Shown here in pieces: positions 10,490 through 21,300 of a stretch of DNA of 64,000 bases. The notes under the pieces were generated by a model. That model worked only from the letters and a program-made list of their open reading frames with translations. It was not told where the DNA came from and ran no database searches. Both the position numbers and the translations under genes were made by a program. Each line of letters begins with the position of its first letter. Positions within the stretch are counted from its first letter, which is position 1. This DNA is from Tupaia tana. Its lineage: Eukaryota; Chordata; Mammalia; Scandentia; Tupaiidae. The stretch lies in assembly GCA_026018925.1 (NCBI GenBank), contig JAKSZU010000026.1, positions 14,747,127 through 14,811,126 of the forward strand. Reading direction: 5' to 3'.

Positions 10490-10800
10490 GTCCTAGTCTG
10501 TTTAGACTGGTATAACAAAATACCAAAGACTGAGTAACTTGAAACAACAGCAGTTTATTTTTCAGAGTCCTGGGCTTCAGGAAGTCCAAGATCAAGGCAG
10601 ATTTTATCCCTGCTCAGGGCATGCTTCTTCATAGGTTTCTGCCTTTTCACTGTAACCTCACATGGTGGAAGGAGCAAGAGGTCACTCTTTTAAGAGCACT
10701 GGCCCTAATCATGAGAGTTCCACCTTTACTCTAATCACCTCCCTAAGGTCTCACCTATAATACTGTTACCTTGGTGGTTAAGACGACATATGAATTTTGG
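10490..10800. repeat. Old interspersed repeat (probably L1M 3' end)
   Basis: GTCCTAGTCTGTTTAGACTG, TATAACAAAATACCAAAGAC, CCTCACATGGTGGAAGGAGC and ACATATGAATTTTGGGG form a well-known mammalian repeat pattern. The L1M assignment is from memory of the pattern. Confidence 0.55.
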
Positions 10801-10871
10801 GGTGACACAAACACTCAGACCACAGGGATTGGATTTAGCAAATCTGGAGTGGGACCTGGGATTTTTACAAG

Positions 10872-11408
10872 TTTTTTTTAAAGGTTTTTTGCCATAGGAC
10901 ACATGTGCTTGCTGGAGAGAGACAGTGAGAGGGAATGTGAGAAACCACCTCCCAGGGGAATGGCGACACTGCATTCCCTTCTCCATTCTCCACCATGTGC
11001 CGGCATGATTTTCTTTCTTTCTTTTTTTTTTTTTTTACTTTTTTTTACTTTACTTTTTTTTTTTTTTGGAGAGGTTTTTGATCTAGGGTGCGTGCGCTCG
11101 CCAGACAGACAGAGAGAGACAGAGAGAAAGTGAGAAATCACCCCCCAGGGGGGATGGTCACGCCGCAGTCCCTTTTCCTCCATTCTCCTCTTGGGATCTT
11201 GGGCACGCACGCACACACACCTGGCATGAGTTTAAGCCACCGGGTCCAGGACCCGAACCGCGGTCGACTATGTGGGAGTCCAGCGATATAGCCATTACGC
11301 TAACTGCTGGTCCCCGGCATGATTTTCAAGCCACCAGATCCAAGATTCAAACCTTGGTCAGATGTTCAGGCGTCCAGTGACTTAACCACTATGCCACCTG
11401 CTGGCCCC
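10872..11408 (-). mobile_element. F1L SINE, older outer copy split by a young one
   Basis: Outer halves are 10872-11012 (TTTTTTGCCATAGGACACATG) and 11327-11408 (CAAGCCACCAGATCC to CACCTGCTGGCCCC). The break is exactly at the inner element's TSD. Confidence 0.86.
11013..11314 (-). mobile_element. F1L SINE, young inner copy
   Basis: Inserted into the outer SINE with a 12 bp TSD CGGCATGATTTT (11001-11012, 11315-11326). T-rich tail of about 60 bp with interspersed AC; B box GGTTCGGGTCC. Confidence 0.93.
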
Positions 11409-11412
11409 TACA

Positions 11413-11585
11413 ATTTTTTTAATTGCCTGAGGGCATATGTGCTCACCAGAGAGAGTCAGAGAGATAGATGGGAACATGGTGAGAAGAAAGCACTCCCCAG
11501 TGGGGCGTGGTCAAACCATGATCTTCATTTCTCTATCCCGTTGGGATTTGGGGCACATATGTACATACACTTGGCATGATTTTCT
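11413..11585 (-). mobile_element. F1L SINE body, head missing
   Basis: ATTGCCTGAGGGCATATGTG and CACTCCCCAGTGGGGCG are present but the sequence leaves the family at CTTGGCATGATTTTC. Confidence 0.7.
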
Positions 11586-11892
11586 AATTCTGATACGCAG
11601 CCCATACGGTTTTGATGCACTTGGTAAGCATATGATACTTGTAGAAATTTTGAACTTGATATTCTCATTTTAATTCAATATAGATTTTTTTCAAAATAGA
11701 TGAATAAGAATACTTTATGTGTATAAATCTGTCATGCCACAGATGTGCTTTTGCTTTTGTGTTACAGTGGGTTTCATTGCCAGGGGCAGAAATGTTTAGG
11801 CAATGTTCTTTAAACTTTACATATCTTTAATCCTCAGTACAGGTCTACTAAACAGGTACTAGGATTACCCTCTTTTTGAAAAAAAATTTTTC
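11586..11892. other. Intergenic, nothing recognised
   Basis: A/T-rich unique sequence. Confidence 0.55.
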
Positions 11893-12060
11893 TTTTTAAA
11901 TATTTATTTTATTTAACTCTATTTATTTTAATTTGACCTGAGAGGGACAGAGTGAGAGAGAAAAAGCAAGAAAGCAAGTCGTCAGGTCTGAGACTTGAAC
12001 CATGGTTGGCCATTTGGGAGTCCAGTGCCCTTAACTACCATGGCATCTGCTAGGTTCCCC
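11893..12060 (-). mobile_element. F1S SINE
   Basis: AT tail TTTATTTTATTTAACTC, then ATTTGACCTGAGAGGGACAG and a head end CATCTGCTAGGTTCCCC. Confidence 0.82.
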
Positions 12061-12091
12061 CACCCACACACAAAAAAGTTTTTTTAAGGGC

Positions 12092-12214
12092 TACCAGGTG
12101 ATGTCATAGCCCCACAGACACATTCTTTTACAAGGACTCCTTGGGGCATGAACCTTTCCAGGTGTGTCCAGGATCACAGAGTGTTGCATTACTGCCGTGC
12201 CACTTGGTGGCCTC
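12092..12214 (-). mobile_element. F2 SINE fragment
   Basis: TGTGTCCAGGATCACAGAGTG and GTTGCATTACTGCCGTGCCA match F2 heads in reverse; the 3' part is missing. Confidence 0.5.
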
Positions 12215-12345
12215 TATTGTCCTTATTTTCTAGAGGCAGAAACTTAGAGGCAGACAGTTGAGTTCATTTGCCTCCGGTAACAGGACCAGGAAATGGCAGA
12301 GCTAAGATCTGCACTCAGACGATCTGACTCAGCTACCTCTTCTGG
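12215..12345 (-). repeat. MIR
   Basis: TTGTCCTTATTTTCTAGAGG, GAGGCAGACAGTTGAG and ACCAGGAAATGGCAGAGC follow reverse MIR. Confidence 0.65.
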
Positions 12346-13533
12346 ACTCAGCTCTGCTTTTGCTGTTGAAGTTTCATCATCCCAGTCTACATTTTCTTGT
12401 CATCCTCTCCTCTCAGTCTGATTTCCAGCCTTTCATTAAAATCAGACTCTATTTATAATCAGAAATGGATCAATATTTGAATTGGATGAACAAGTGAGTC
12501 AGTGACTAGGTAAACATCCCAGGATTGAGATTGTTAACCTTCTATTTCGATGGAAATCATGTACTAGAACTGTCTTTTTTTAAAACAAAACAAAACAAAA
12601 AACAAACAAAAACCCCCACAACATTTGTACTTACTATGTCAAAAACAAAAAGCATTTTTCATTTACCAGGAAAACTACTCTGGTACTGACTTATCTGATT
12701 CTGTGCAAAAAAGCATCAAACAGGGGAAAACCCATGATCTATCCTGCTCAGCATTTATTTTCCTCCCATTTCTTCAAAGGAAAGGGAGATTTATAACATG
12801 TAGAAGCTTGTAAAGGGTCTTCTGTCACCAATTTGTCAGACAGGAGTACTGCAGGTAATAAACTCAGGGTCTGTACCTTCCCCAAAGCAGCAACTTTGGG
12901 ATGATTTGAGGGTCAGCCTGGACTACGTGGGCTGTTTTGTTCCCTCACTACATGAATTTCTTTTTTCTTTTTCTTTTTTTTCTCAAGGCACAGATGGGTG
13001 TTGGAAGCTGAGCCAACACTGCTACAGGCAGGACGCACACAGCTGTGGTGAGCTGAGAAGGAGAGGAGAAATTTCTGCTTTTACTGACCAGGCAGATGGC
13101 AGGTGGACACTGGGAGGCAGGTGCAGGCTTCCTCTCTGACCGGGGCTGACTGCAGGCAAGGTCCATATCAAGGTAGGAAGAAGGCCTTGATAGGTCCAGA
13201 CTGTGGAACAGGTTTTGTTTTTCCTCCTAGCAGATGCTTTTATGTACCATCGAGGAGCTCTGGTGGGAGAGAGCTCACGAGTAGAAGCACATGGAAAACG
13301 CGTGCCCAAAGTGTCAGCGACTGCGTCACAGCTACCCTCTGCCAAGGGTGACCACTTTGTACAATGCACACATATTTACATGACAAACCAGAAAACTCCA
13401 GCCCGGGTAAACAGCACATGCCCTTTGTCTGTGTGCTTCTGTAGACTGTGGCATAATACAGGCTAGAGCTGCTTGAACCAATTCAACAAACATGGGGTTG
13501 CTTTTAGATTTTATGAAGTGCTTTAGATGATGT
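12346..13533. other. Intergenic, mostly unique
   Basis: A-rich stretch at 12580-12620, then a more balanced segment (12900-13480) with a strong polypyrimidine-AG at 12961-12987 and donor-like CAAG/GTAGGA at about 13169. No coding ORF recognised; see findings. Confidence 0.45.
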
Positions 13534-13534
13534 T

Positions 13535-13811
13535 TTGGAGAGGTTTTTGTTTGTTTGTTTGTTTTTTGCTATGGGGCGCATGTGCTCGCCAGAAAGACAG
13601 AGAGAGGCAGAGAGACAGAAAGCGAGAAATCACCCTGGGGGGGGGGAGGGGGATGGCCATGCCGCAATCCCTTCTCCTCCATTCTCCTCTTGGGATCTTG
13701 GGCACGCACAAATGTGCCCGGCATGAGTTTAAGCCACTGGGTCTGGGACTCGAACTGTGGTCGACTACATGGTAGTCCAGTGACATAGCCATTTCGCCAA
13801 CTGCCGGTCCC
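13535..13811 (-). mobile_element. F1L SINE
   Basis: The tail side carries (GTTT)n expanded inside GAGGTTTTTGTTTGTTTG...GCTATGGGG; the palindrome has become CCTGGGGGGGGGGAGGGGG. Ends CTGCCGGTCCC. TSD about ATGATGTTTT / ATGATATTTT. Confidence 0.88.
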
Positions 13812-13893
13812 ATGGATGATATTTTGATAATAAAGCAGCAGACCCTCCTCCAAAAAATTTTTTTTGAAAATAGAGTATTGTTATTTTCTTAAT

Positions 13894-14110
13894 ATTTATT
13901 CATTCACTTCTTATAAGAGAGACAGAGAGACAGCACCCCCAACAAAATCGTGACACTACAATCCACCCTCAGCTCCATCTAGCCCTGGACTGTAGGCATA
14001 TGTATACCCAGATTACTCAGGGAGGTCTCTGGATGCAAACCCAGAACCTTCTCTGGCAGGTCAGCCTTGCCAAGCATTGAATTTTATTGCTGCACCACTG
14101 TCCTGCTCCC
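13894..14110 (-). mobile_element. F2 SINE
   Basis: TTTATTCATTCACTTCTTAT tail end, GAGAGACAGAGAGACAGCAC, CTCAGGGAGGTCTCTGGATG and a head end at GCACCACTGTCCTGCTCCC. Confidence 0.75.
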
Positions 14111-14284
14111 TATATGTTTTTTATATCTGTCAAGACGCCTGTTGAGCAGATGAAGATAGACTATGTCCTGTAAGGGGATATATTGAGAATAACAAAAGCT
14201 ATTTGGTAAAAACTAAAGAGATTCTTAACTTGCATATTGTGTGATCTATGATCTGAGGCCAAAAAAAGACAATCTTTTAAATGG

Positions 14285-14755
14285 AAGCTGTAAAGTGGCA
14301 GCGTTCACTAGGGCTGTACATTAGAAGCACCTGGGGAACTTTACAAAAATCTCAGTGCCCAGGTTACATGCCAGACCAGATAATCAGCATCTCTATGTGT
14401 AGTACCCAGGCACCAATATTTTAAAAAGTTTCCCGGGACCAGCAGTTAGCGTAATGGCTATGTCGCTGGACTCCCACGTAGTCAACCGCGGTTCAAGTCC
14501 CGGACCCGGTGGCTTAAACTCACGCCGGGCGCATGTGCATGTGTGCCCAAGATCCCGAGAGGAGAATGGAGGAGAAGGGATTGTGGCGTGGCCATTCCCC
14601 CAGGGGGGGTGATTTCCTGCTTTCTGTCTCTCTGTCTCTGTCTGGCGAGTGCACGCGTCCTAAAAGCAAAAATCTCTCCAAAAATAAAAGAAAAAAAAAA
14701 GTTTCCCAGGTAGTTTTCATGTACAATTACAATGACAAACTGTTGCCTTTTATTT
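14285..14755. mobile_element. MER5-like hAT repeat, split
   Basis: CTAGGGCTGTACATTAGAAG, CACCTGGGGAACTTTACAAA and a second arm after 14707 resemble the non-autonomous hAT-Charlie element MER5. The SINE at 14435 interrupts it. Confidence 0.6.
14435..14695 (+). mobile_element. F1L SINE, well-preserved reference copy
   Basis: Perfect 12 bp TSD AAAAAGTTTCCC (14423-14434, 14696-14707). The pol III A box TAGCGTAATGG is at 14447-14457 and the B box GGTTCAAGTCC at 14490-14500. Body includes CCCCCAGGGGGGGTGATTTC; end about CTAAAAGCAAAAATCTCTCC. The head resembles tRNA-Arg more than other tRNAs by eye, a weak assignment. Confidence 0.93.
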
Positions 14756-14996
14756 TATTTTATTTTTTTTTTAATTGCCAGAGGGGGAAAGGCAGTGAGA
14801 AAGCACTCTCTCCTACTCCCTATAAGGAATGGCCACTCTGTAATCCCTTCTCCTCCATTTATCCCTCCTTTCAGGATTTTGGGTAACACGCATATGTGCC
14901 CTGTGTAGGTTTTATTCAAGCCACCTAGTGCAAGACTCGAACCACAACGTTGACCATGTGGCATCCAGCTGCTTTAACCACCATGCTACTGGCTAC
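14745..14996 (-). mobile_element. F1L SINE, older copy
   Basis: ATTGCCAGAGGGGGAAAGGC to CCATGCTACTGGCTACC; T-rich tail with TTTTA repeats. Confidence 0.78.
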
Positions 14997-15584
14997 CTTG
15001 AAACCACTGCTTTTAAGAGAGGAACATTCCTCACTCTTTAGAAATTCTAATGAGTTTTTAGTAACACTTCAGTGACCTTTTTTTTTTGGGGGGGGATAAT
15101 AACCTACTGCCGTCTCCTTTACAAAAAATGAAAATAGAAGTTACCATTTATTTCGTCTCGTTTCTATACTTTCTTGTCTATCTTTCCTCTAAATGTCATG
15201 TGCAAGTATTGGAACTCATATACTTCAGAGCTTGTGGGGATCAGGCAGCTCTAGTTGATGAGAGAGAGGGCCAGGTGGGAGGAAGAGGACCAGGGAGAAC
15301 TGGAAAGCCTCTGCATCTGAGGGCAGGAGCCATTCTGTTCCCCTCTTGATGTTGCCAGGGAGAAAGGCAGCACACTTGGGTCCAGGTTTTTCTAAATAAA
15401 TTGATAATTGGAACTTTTATGTGAGACATCCATTTTATAAATATTAGCTACAAGTTCAGATTCCTTAAATATTCCTTGCAGCCAAATGAAACTCATCTTC
15501 AGGCCAAATTTGACTGTGCAGGCTGCCTGTTAATTCATCTAGCTTATAAACCTTTCAAGAAGCAGAGATCATTCTTTTTTATTA
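14997..15584. other. Intergenic, nothing recognised
   Basis: Contains a T(10)G(8) run near 15078-15096. The short GC-richer patch 15230-15345 is not supported as a gene. Confidence 0.5.
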
Positions 15585-15755
15585 TGAAATAGTATTACTG
15601 TTATTTTACTATTAGTGATAGGACATATGAGCTTGCTGAAGAGAGATGGAGAGAGTGAGAAAGTGCCCCTAGAGGGATGGCCATGCCACACAATCCCTTC
15701 TCCTCCATTCTCCTCTCAGGATTTTTAGGCATGCACATATATGTACCCAGTGTGT
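15585..15755 (-). mobile_element. F1L SINE body, head missing
   Basis: GTGATAGGACATATGAGC and CCTAGAGGGATGGCCATGCC; breaks off at CCCAGTGTGTTTTTC. Confidence 0.7.
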
Positions 15756-15774
15756 TTTTCTTTTTAAATTTTTT

Positions 15775-15909
15775 ATTTATCATTATTATTTTAAAAATTC
15801 ACTACAGGTCATGTATGCTCACCAGAGAGAGTTAGAGAAAAAGAGAGAGGAAAATTGAGAAAGCAAGCCATTAGGTCCAGGACTCGAACAGTAGTCCTCG
15901 AACTATATC
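15775..15909 (-). mobile_element. F1S-like SINE fragment
   Basis: CACTACAGGTCATGTATGCTC, GAGAAAGCAAGCCATTAGG and the B-box complement GGACTCGAACAGT, then the head end is lost. Confidence 0.68.
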
Positions 15910-15923
15910 ACCATCACCACTTT

Positions 15924-16197
15924 TTTTTTTTTTTTGAGAGGTTTTTTGCTATAGGGTCCGTGTGCTCGCCAGAGAGACAGAGAGAGACAGAGAAACAGAA
16001 AGTGAGAAATCACTCCCCCCAGGGAGGATGGCCACACCACAATCCCTTCTCCTCCATTCTCCTCTTGGGATCTTGGGCACGCACATGCACATGCCCATGC
16101 CCAACGTGAGTTTAAGCCACCAGGTCTGGGACTTGAACCATACTCGACTACCTGGGGTTCCAGTAACATAGCCATTACGCTATCTGCTGGTCCTGCA
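15924..16197 (-). mobile_element. F1L SINE
   Basis: Perfect 14 bp TSD ACCATCACCACTTT at 15910-15923 and 16198-16211. Body carries an inserted GCACATGCACATGCCCATGC-type expansion. Confidence 0.9.
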
Positions 16198-16211
16198 ACC
16201 ATCACCACTTT

Positions 16212-16665
16212 CTAATTCCGGAACCTTTTTATTACCTTAGACTCAATAAATCACTCCCCATTCCTCTGCCTCCCAATTTTTGGTAACTAGTTATCTCTGT
16301 CTGTCTCTATAGATTTGCCTCTCCTGAATATTTTATGTAAAGAATCATATAATATGTGGTCTTCTGCATGCTACAACACAGAAGAATTATGAATTCATCA
16401 TGACTGATGATACTAAGCAAAAGGAACCAGTATGATTTCACTTCTTAGCATAGTGTTTTCAAGATTCTGTCATGTTGTGGACATGTATGAAAACTTCGTT
16501 CCATTTTATGGTTTAATAGTAGTCGGTTGTATAGGTATATCACTTTTGTTTACCCTTTTATCCATTGATGGACATTTGTGTTATTTCTGCCTCTTAGCTT
16601 TGTGAATAGTGTAGCTATCAATATTTATGTACAAGTTTCGTGTGAATGCAGGAATCGTTTATATA
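16212..16665 (-). repeat. L1M fragment
   Basis: TTTACCCTTTTATCCATTGATGG, TTTGTGAATAGTGTAGC and the preceding CTTCTTAGCATAGTGTTTTC are L1M 3'-region patterns read from the opposite strand. Confidence 0.65.
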
Positions 16666-16737
16666 TAAAAACGTGTGCTTCTGGAACATCGATCCTGACT
16701 CTAAGCACCCTGTAGGCGTTCATGAGTTGGAGACTTA

Positions 16738-16860
16738 GCTATAGGATGACCAGGTTGTCCCAGTTTGCTTTGGTCTGTTCCAGTTTTGGCATTTAAGGTC
16801 CTATATTCCAGGAGCCCACTCAGCCCCAAGTAAACAAAGGATGACTAGTCACCCTGCAGT
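16738..16860. repeat. Possible small DNA transposon
   Basis: TAGGATGACCAGGTTGTCCC at the left and GGATGACTAGTCACCC at the right look like eroded terminal repeats. Weak. Confidence 0.3.
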
Positions 16861-17690
16861 GGCTTGCTTAAGTGAATCAGCAGAAGATCAGAGTTCAAGG
16901 TTAAGGTTCGAAACTGCCACACATTAGTCACCAGCCTAATCCTTCTCAAGAGTCAGCCTAATAGTTTTAGAATTTCAGTGGTGACTTTAACAATTGTGAC
17001 AAGTACATGTTTCTGGTGGTTGTCTATGATCACCGGTGACTTCAGGACTCTGCTTTAGCACAATCCAGTTCCTCTTTATGGGCCTGGAGGATTTCCTTTC
17101 TTTTCTAATCTTAGCTTCAGAATCATCTCATCAGAGCCTTCCCAGAATTTCTCCCCTTTTCTTTCCATGGGGTTAAAGGGTTTCTCTCCTTTAATCCCAT
17201 AATACATTGTACTTACAGGATTTGTTTACATCCATCTCGCCATTAGACCATGACACCCTAAGGATGGTGGAATATCATTGATGCTTCTGTCTGCCCAACA
17301 TTTATGGCTTCTTCTAATAATAGTACTTTTTCTCCCTTTGCGATCAGCCTTCAAATGGAGGGCTGGGTAGTGTCAATACAGCTGCCCAAGCTCCAGGGTG
17401 GCCAAACCACCCAGGCCTGTCTCATCTGCAAATTCCTTTCCCTTGGCCTAGGTGACCAGATTAGGAGCATGTAAATGGCTTCCACCAGGTCAATACACAG
17501 TTAATCCTACAATTTGTGTTAGGAGCAATGGAGAAGAGATTCTATTTCTGAGAGTTTCTAAGTTTTCTGTGGTCATCTTTGCCATATCGTGGGGAAAACT
17601 ACCTAAAAATGAAGCCAACATTGAAGGAAGCATGGCTGAGAGGTAGAAGGAGAAAAGAATGGTGCCAGGCTGGAGTAAGATTTTTCCCTT
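16861..17690. other. Intergenic, nothing recognised
   Basis: Largely unique; ACCATGACACCCTAAGGATG region may be an old MIR/L2 remnant. No gene supported. Confidence 0.45.
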
Positions 17691-17696
17691 TAACTT

Positions 17697-17946
17697 TTTT
17701 TTTTTTTTTTTTAAAAGAGAGATTTCTGCTATAGGCATGTTGGCTTATCAGAGAGATGGAGAGAGAAAGCAAGAAATCACCCCCCGGGGGTGGGGGGTGG
17801 CCTGCCTCAATCCCTTCTCCTCCTCTCTCAATTTTAGGCTTGCACACATGCCCAGCATGAGTTTGAAGCCTCTAGGTCTGGAACTTGAACTGCAGTTGAC
17901 TACGTGGGAGTCCAGTGATGTAACCATTACACCATCTGCTGGTCCC
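17697..17946 (-). mobile_element. F1L SINE
   Basis: GAGATTTCTGCTATAGGCATG to CACCATCTGCTGGTCCC; adjoins another copy directly. Confidence 0.85.
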
Positions 17947-17949
17947 TCC

Positions 17950-18246
17950 CCCCCCCTTTTTTTTTCTTTTTCTTTCTTTAGAAAGGTTTTTGCTATAAAG
18001 TACGTGCGTTTACCTAGAGACAGAAAAAGTGAGAAATCACCACCCCACCCCCACCCCCCCACCCCCACCCCCCCCGCCCAGAGGGGATGACTACACTGCA
18101 ATCCCTTCTCCTTCATTTTCCTCTCAGGATTTTGGGCATGCACACACACGTGCCTGGTGTGAGTTTTAAGCCACTGGGTCCGAGATTCAAACTGTGGTCA
18201 ACTATGTGGGAGTCCAGCAATGTAACCATTAAGCCATCTGCTGGTC
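17950..18246 (-). mobile_element. F1L SINE with expanded C tracts
   Basis: Follows 17946 with C(10)T(9) at its tail. The palindrome region expanded to CACCCCCACCCCCCC-type tracts at 18041-18078. An outer repeat TCCCTTTAA (about 17686 and 18250) flanks the pair. Confidence 0.83.
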
Positions 18247-18489
18247 CTCCTCCCTTTAATGTCTTGATTATGTGAGTCACTTTTTTGCCTAAGCTGGTTC
18301 ATGTTAGCTTTTTATCTCTTGCAACTAAAAGGATACTGATGGAGACACTGTAGTTTATTAATATTTAAATCCCACACAGATAACATCATGCTGGCATCTT
18401 GTAGGCACTCAAGAAATGTATGAGTCAATGTACACTTTCCATAAGTGTGACATTACTGTTTTGCGTTAAAAAAAAAAAAAAAAAAAAAC
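18247..18489. other. Intergenic with A(22) run
   Basis: Poly(A) at 18468-18488 may be the tail of an eroded retrocopy; otherwise unique. Confidence 0.45.
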
Positions 18490-18784
18490 TAATGAAATCA
18501 CATCAATGCAAGAAGAGTCAGGAGGCGAGTATGTAGAGAAGTTAGAGTCCTCCTTCCTTGCTAGTGGTCTCGCTGCTGTGGAAAACAGTTTGACAGTTCC
18601 TCAAAAAGTTAAAAACACAGTATGACCCTGCAGTTCCACTGCTGGATATATCCCCAAAAGAACAGAAAATGTGCTCAAACAAACACTTGTGCATGAACAT
18701 TCATGGCAGCGCTATTCAAAATAGCCAAAAGGTGCAACCAGCTCAAAAATATCCACCAATGGGTGAATGGATAAACAAAAAGTC

Positions 18785-18872
18785 GTATAGCCATACAATA
18801 GAATCTTATTCGGTGATAAAAACGAATGGTATAGCCATAAAACAGAATAGTATTCAGTGATAAAAAGGAATG
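18785..18872 (+). repeat. 44 bp tandem duplication inside L1
   Basis: Units 18785-18828 and 18829-18872 both read GTATAGCCATA.AA.AGAAT...GTGATAAAAA.GAATG. Confidence 0.9.
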
Positions 18873-19185
18873 AAGTACTGATGTATGCAACAACACATAT
18901 GAATTGTGAAATTCATCATGATTGATGATGCTGAGTGAAAAAGGCTAAATGCTAAGTAAAAGAAACCAGTATTTCACTTACATAAAATGTCTGGAGTGGC
19001 AACTCCACGGAAACAGAAAGCAAATTAGTAGTTGCCAGAGACTGGGAGAAAGGAGGCATGGGGCGTAACTGCTTTATGGGCATGGGGTTTTCTTCTGGGG
19101 TGATGAAAATGTCTGGAATTAGGAGTGGTAGTTGTACAACATAGTGATTGTAAATGCTAAATATTGCCATTTGTAAGTTTAAAAA

Positions 19186-19208
19186 AATTGCCGGTGGGCA
19201 TATGTGCT

Positions 19209-19268
<60 letters not shown>

Positions 19269-19443
19269 CACCCTCCCAAGGGAGATGGCTACACTATAAT
19301 CCTTTCTTCATTCTCCTCTTGAGATATTGGGCATGCACACATACACACCTGATGCGTTTTCAAGCCACCAGGTCTGAGACTTAACTGTGTAGTCAGCCAT
19401 GTGCGATCCGGTGTCTTAACCACCATGCCAGTTGTCAGCCCCA
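19186..19443 (-). mobile_element. F1L SINE with long (GA)n
   Basis: The CT stretch has become about 21 GA units (19213-19255). Head end CATGCCAGTTGTCAGCCCC. Confidence 0.83.
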
Positions 19444-19497
19444 TTATTTAGAAATTCTATGTTAAGTGTATTGTACCACAATAAAAACAAAACAAAG

Positions 19498-20135
19498 GCT
19501 CAGGAATTTCTGTGGATGGATTCTGTAGATTCCTGTTGATGGATGCTGTGCAGGTCGTTTTCTGCCCAAGGTACCTAGACTTGGGGGCAAGTCTGAAATC
19601 TGCGCTGTGCTCTGCCTCCACACCACCACTGGCATCTTTGCAGAGCAAGCGCACCCCCCCCCCCCCCCTTTTTTGATTCCTACAAAGACACCATTTAGGC
19701 TAATGCTGATCTTGAACTTCATAGACAAGATGGCAAAAGAAGTAGGTTTTGTTAATGGCATTACTTTACCACAATTTTCAATATTCCTTCACTGTGCATC
19801 TGTCAGCACTTGGAGAGCACCACGGTACACATCCTCTCCCATCCTGAGGGTGCTGTGTCTGAAAATTCACAGTGCATCATTGAGTGCTTAATTTGTAAAG
19901 CTGGCATAAATCACCAGACTAAATTGCCCATTACTGTGAGCTCAGATTATCTCACCATCAAGACAGTGGTCTGGCTGCTTTGCTCACATTGGCAATTAAA
20001 AGACAAAGAGGCAAAAGTCCAGAAGGAGACATACCCTTAAAAAAATGAGCATTTTGATGTTGGGAAAACCTTACGGTTTAAAGATAGGAACATTCTGCCT
20101 ACCCTCCTCAAAGGCTTCTTTTCAAAATAATTGAT
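19498..20135. other. Intergenic, unclassified
   Basis: C(19)T(6) run at about 19651-19675. Remaining sequence is unique to me and carries no supported gene. Confidence 0.45.
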
Positions 20136-20139
20136 CTGT

Positions 20140-20557
20140 CTATTTATTTATGCCACAGGGTGAGTACATGATAGAAAGAGGGAAGGAGAGAAACCCAGTG
20201 AAACCTGGTTACACAGCAGTCCTCCTCCTTCCATTTATCCTATCAGGACCCTGTGCTCTAGTATACCAGCCTGTTTTTTTAAATTAATTATTATTATTAT
20301 TGTCATTTTTTTAAACTTTGTTATAGGGCATGTGTGCTCACCAGAAAGAAACAGAGAGAGGAGGAAAGTGAGAAAGCAAGTCACCAGGTCTGCGACTCGA
20401 ACCACAGGTGGCCATATGGGAGTCTAGCACCTTAACCACGATACCACCTGCTAGCCCCATCTCTAGTCTGGTTTTTAAGCCACTGGGCCCAGGACTGAAA
20501 CCCAAATCTGGCTCCCTCTGCACAGTGTTTAACCACTACACTACAGGACTAGCCCCA
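20140..20557 (-). mobile_element. F3-type SINE, split
   Basis: Left part 20140-20274 (CCACAGGGTGAGTACATG); right part 20460-20557 ending CACTACACTACAGGACTAGCCCC. Interrupted by an F1S copy. Confidence 0.6.
20275..20459 (-). mobile_element. F1S SINE, nested
   Basis: ATTATTATTATT tail, GTTATAGGGCATGTGTGCTC, B-box complement GCGACTCGAACC, head end CACCTGCTAGCCCC. Confidence 0.8.
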
Positions 20558-20738
20558 AAGGTTTCATTTGTTGGTTTGTTTTGTTTATTTTTTAAGTTAC
20601 TAAAGTTTTGGGCATCAGTGAGTTAGAACAATAATCCTCTCAAAACTGTAAAAGATCTGGTTGTGTTTTGAGGGCTGGTATTTTAAGATATTCCTCCTTC
20701 CAAAAAATGTATTAAAAAAAAAGATAAAAACAATTATG

Positions 20739-20996
20739 GGGACCAGCAGTTAGCGTAATGGCTGTGTCGCTGGACTCCCACGTAGTCAACCGCGGTTTGA
20801 GTCCTGGACCTGGTGGCTTAAACTCACGCCGGGCGCATGTGCGTGCGTGCCCAAGATCCCAAGAGGAGAATGGAGGAGAAGGGATTGCGGCGTGGCCATC
20901 CTCCCTGGGGGGTGATTTCTCGCTTTCTATCTCTCTGTCTCTCTCTGTCTGTCTGGTGAGCGCACGTGCCCTATAGCAAAAAAAAAAAAAAAAAAA
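20739..20996 (+). mobile_element. F1L SINE, young copy
   Basis: 13 bp TSD AAAAACAATTATG at 20726-20738 and 20997-21009. Pure A tail of over 20; A box TAGCGTAATGG; B box GGTTTGAGTCC. Confidence 0.93.
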
Positions 20997-21026
20997 AAAA
21001 ACAATTATGAAAGAAGTATGGTGATG

Positions 21027-21300
21027 CTGGCCAGCTGGTGACAAAGTGGTTAAGGTAGCTGGATCCCACATGGCCAATTGCATGGTTTGAGTCCCAGACA
21101 CAGTAGCTTGAAAAACATACCCAACTCAGGTGTGTGTATGCCAAAATCTCAAAAATGAGGAAGAAATGCAGGAGAAAGGATTGTGGTGTGGCCATCCCCA
21201 ATGGGGGATGCTTTTTCACTCTCTCTCTCTCTGGTGATTGCATGTGCTCTCTGGAAAGTTGAAAAATAAAATTGAGAAAAAATGATATTGAGAATATTAA
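21027..21300 (+). mobile_element. F1L SINE, older copy
   Basis: GCTGGCCAGCTGGTGACAAAG head, CATCCCCAATGGGGGATGC in place of the usual palindrome; imperfect TSD around AAGTATGGTG. Confidence 0.78.

Larger units (their letters stand above)
18490..19497 (+). mobile_element. L1M 3' end, sense, split by a SINE
   Basis: TGCTGGATATATCCCCAAAAG, ATTCAAAATAGCCAAAAGG, AATGGGTGAATGGATAAAC, TAGTAGTTGCCAGAGACTGG and the terminal TGTACCACAATAAAAAC are classic L1 3' UTR patterns. Interrupted at 19186-19443. Confidence 0.85.

Noticed and set aside
14435-14510. Possible true tRNA gene with A and B boxes
   Set aside because: It is the head of a SINE with body, tail and TSD; the anticodon arm does not pair well, so it is not a functional tRNA gene.
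19213-19255. GA repeat as an independent regulatory GAGA array
   Set aside because: It is the expanded CT/GA stretch of an F1L SINE.
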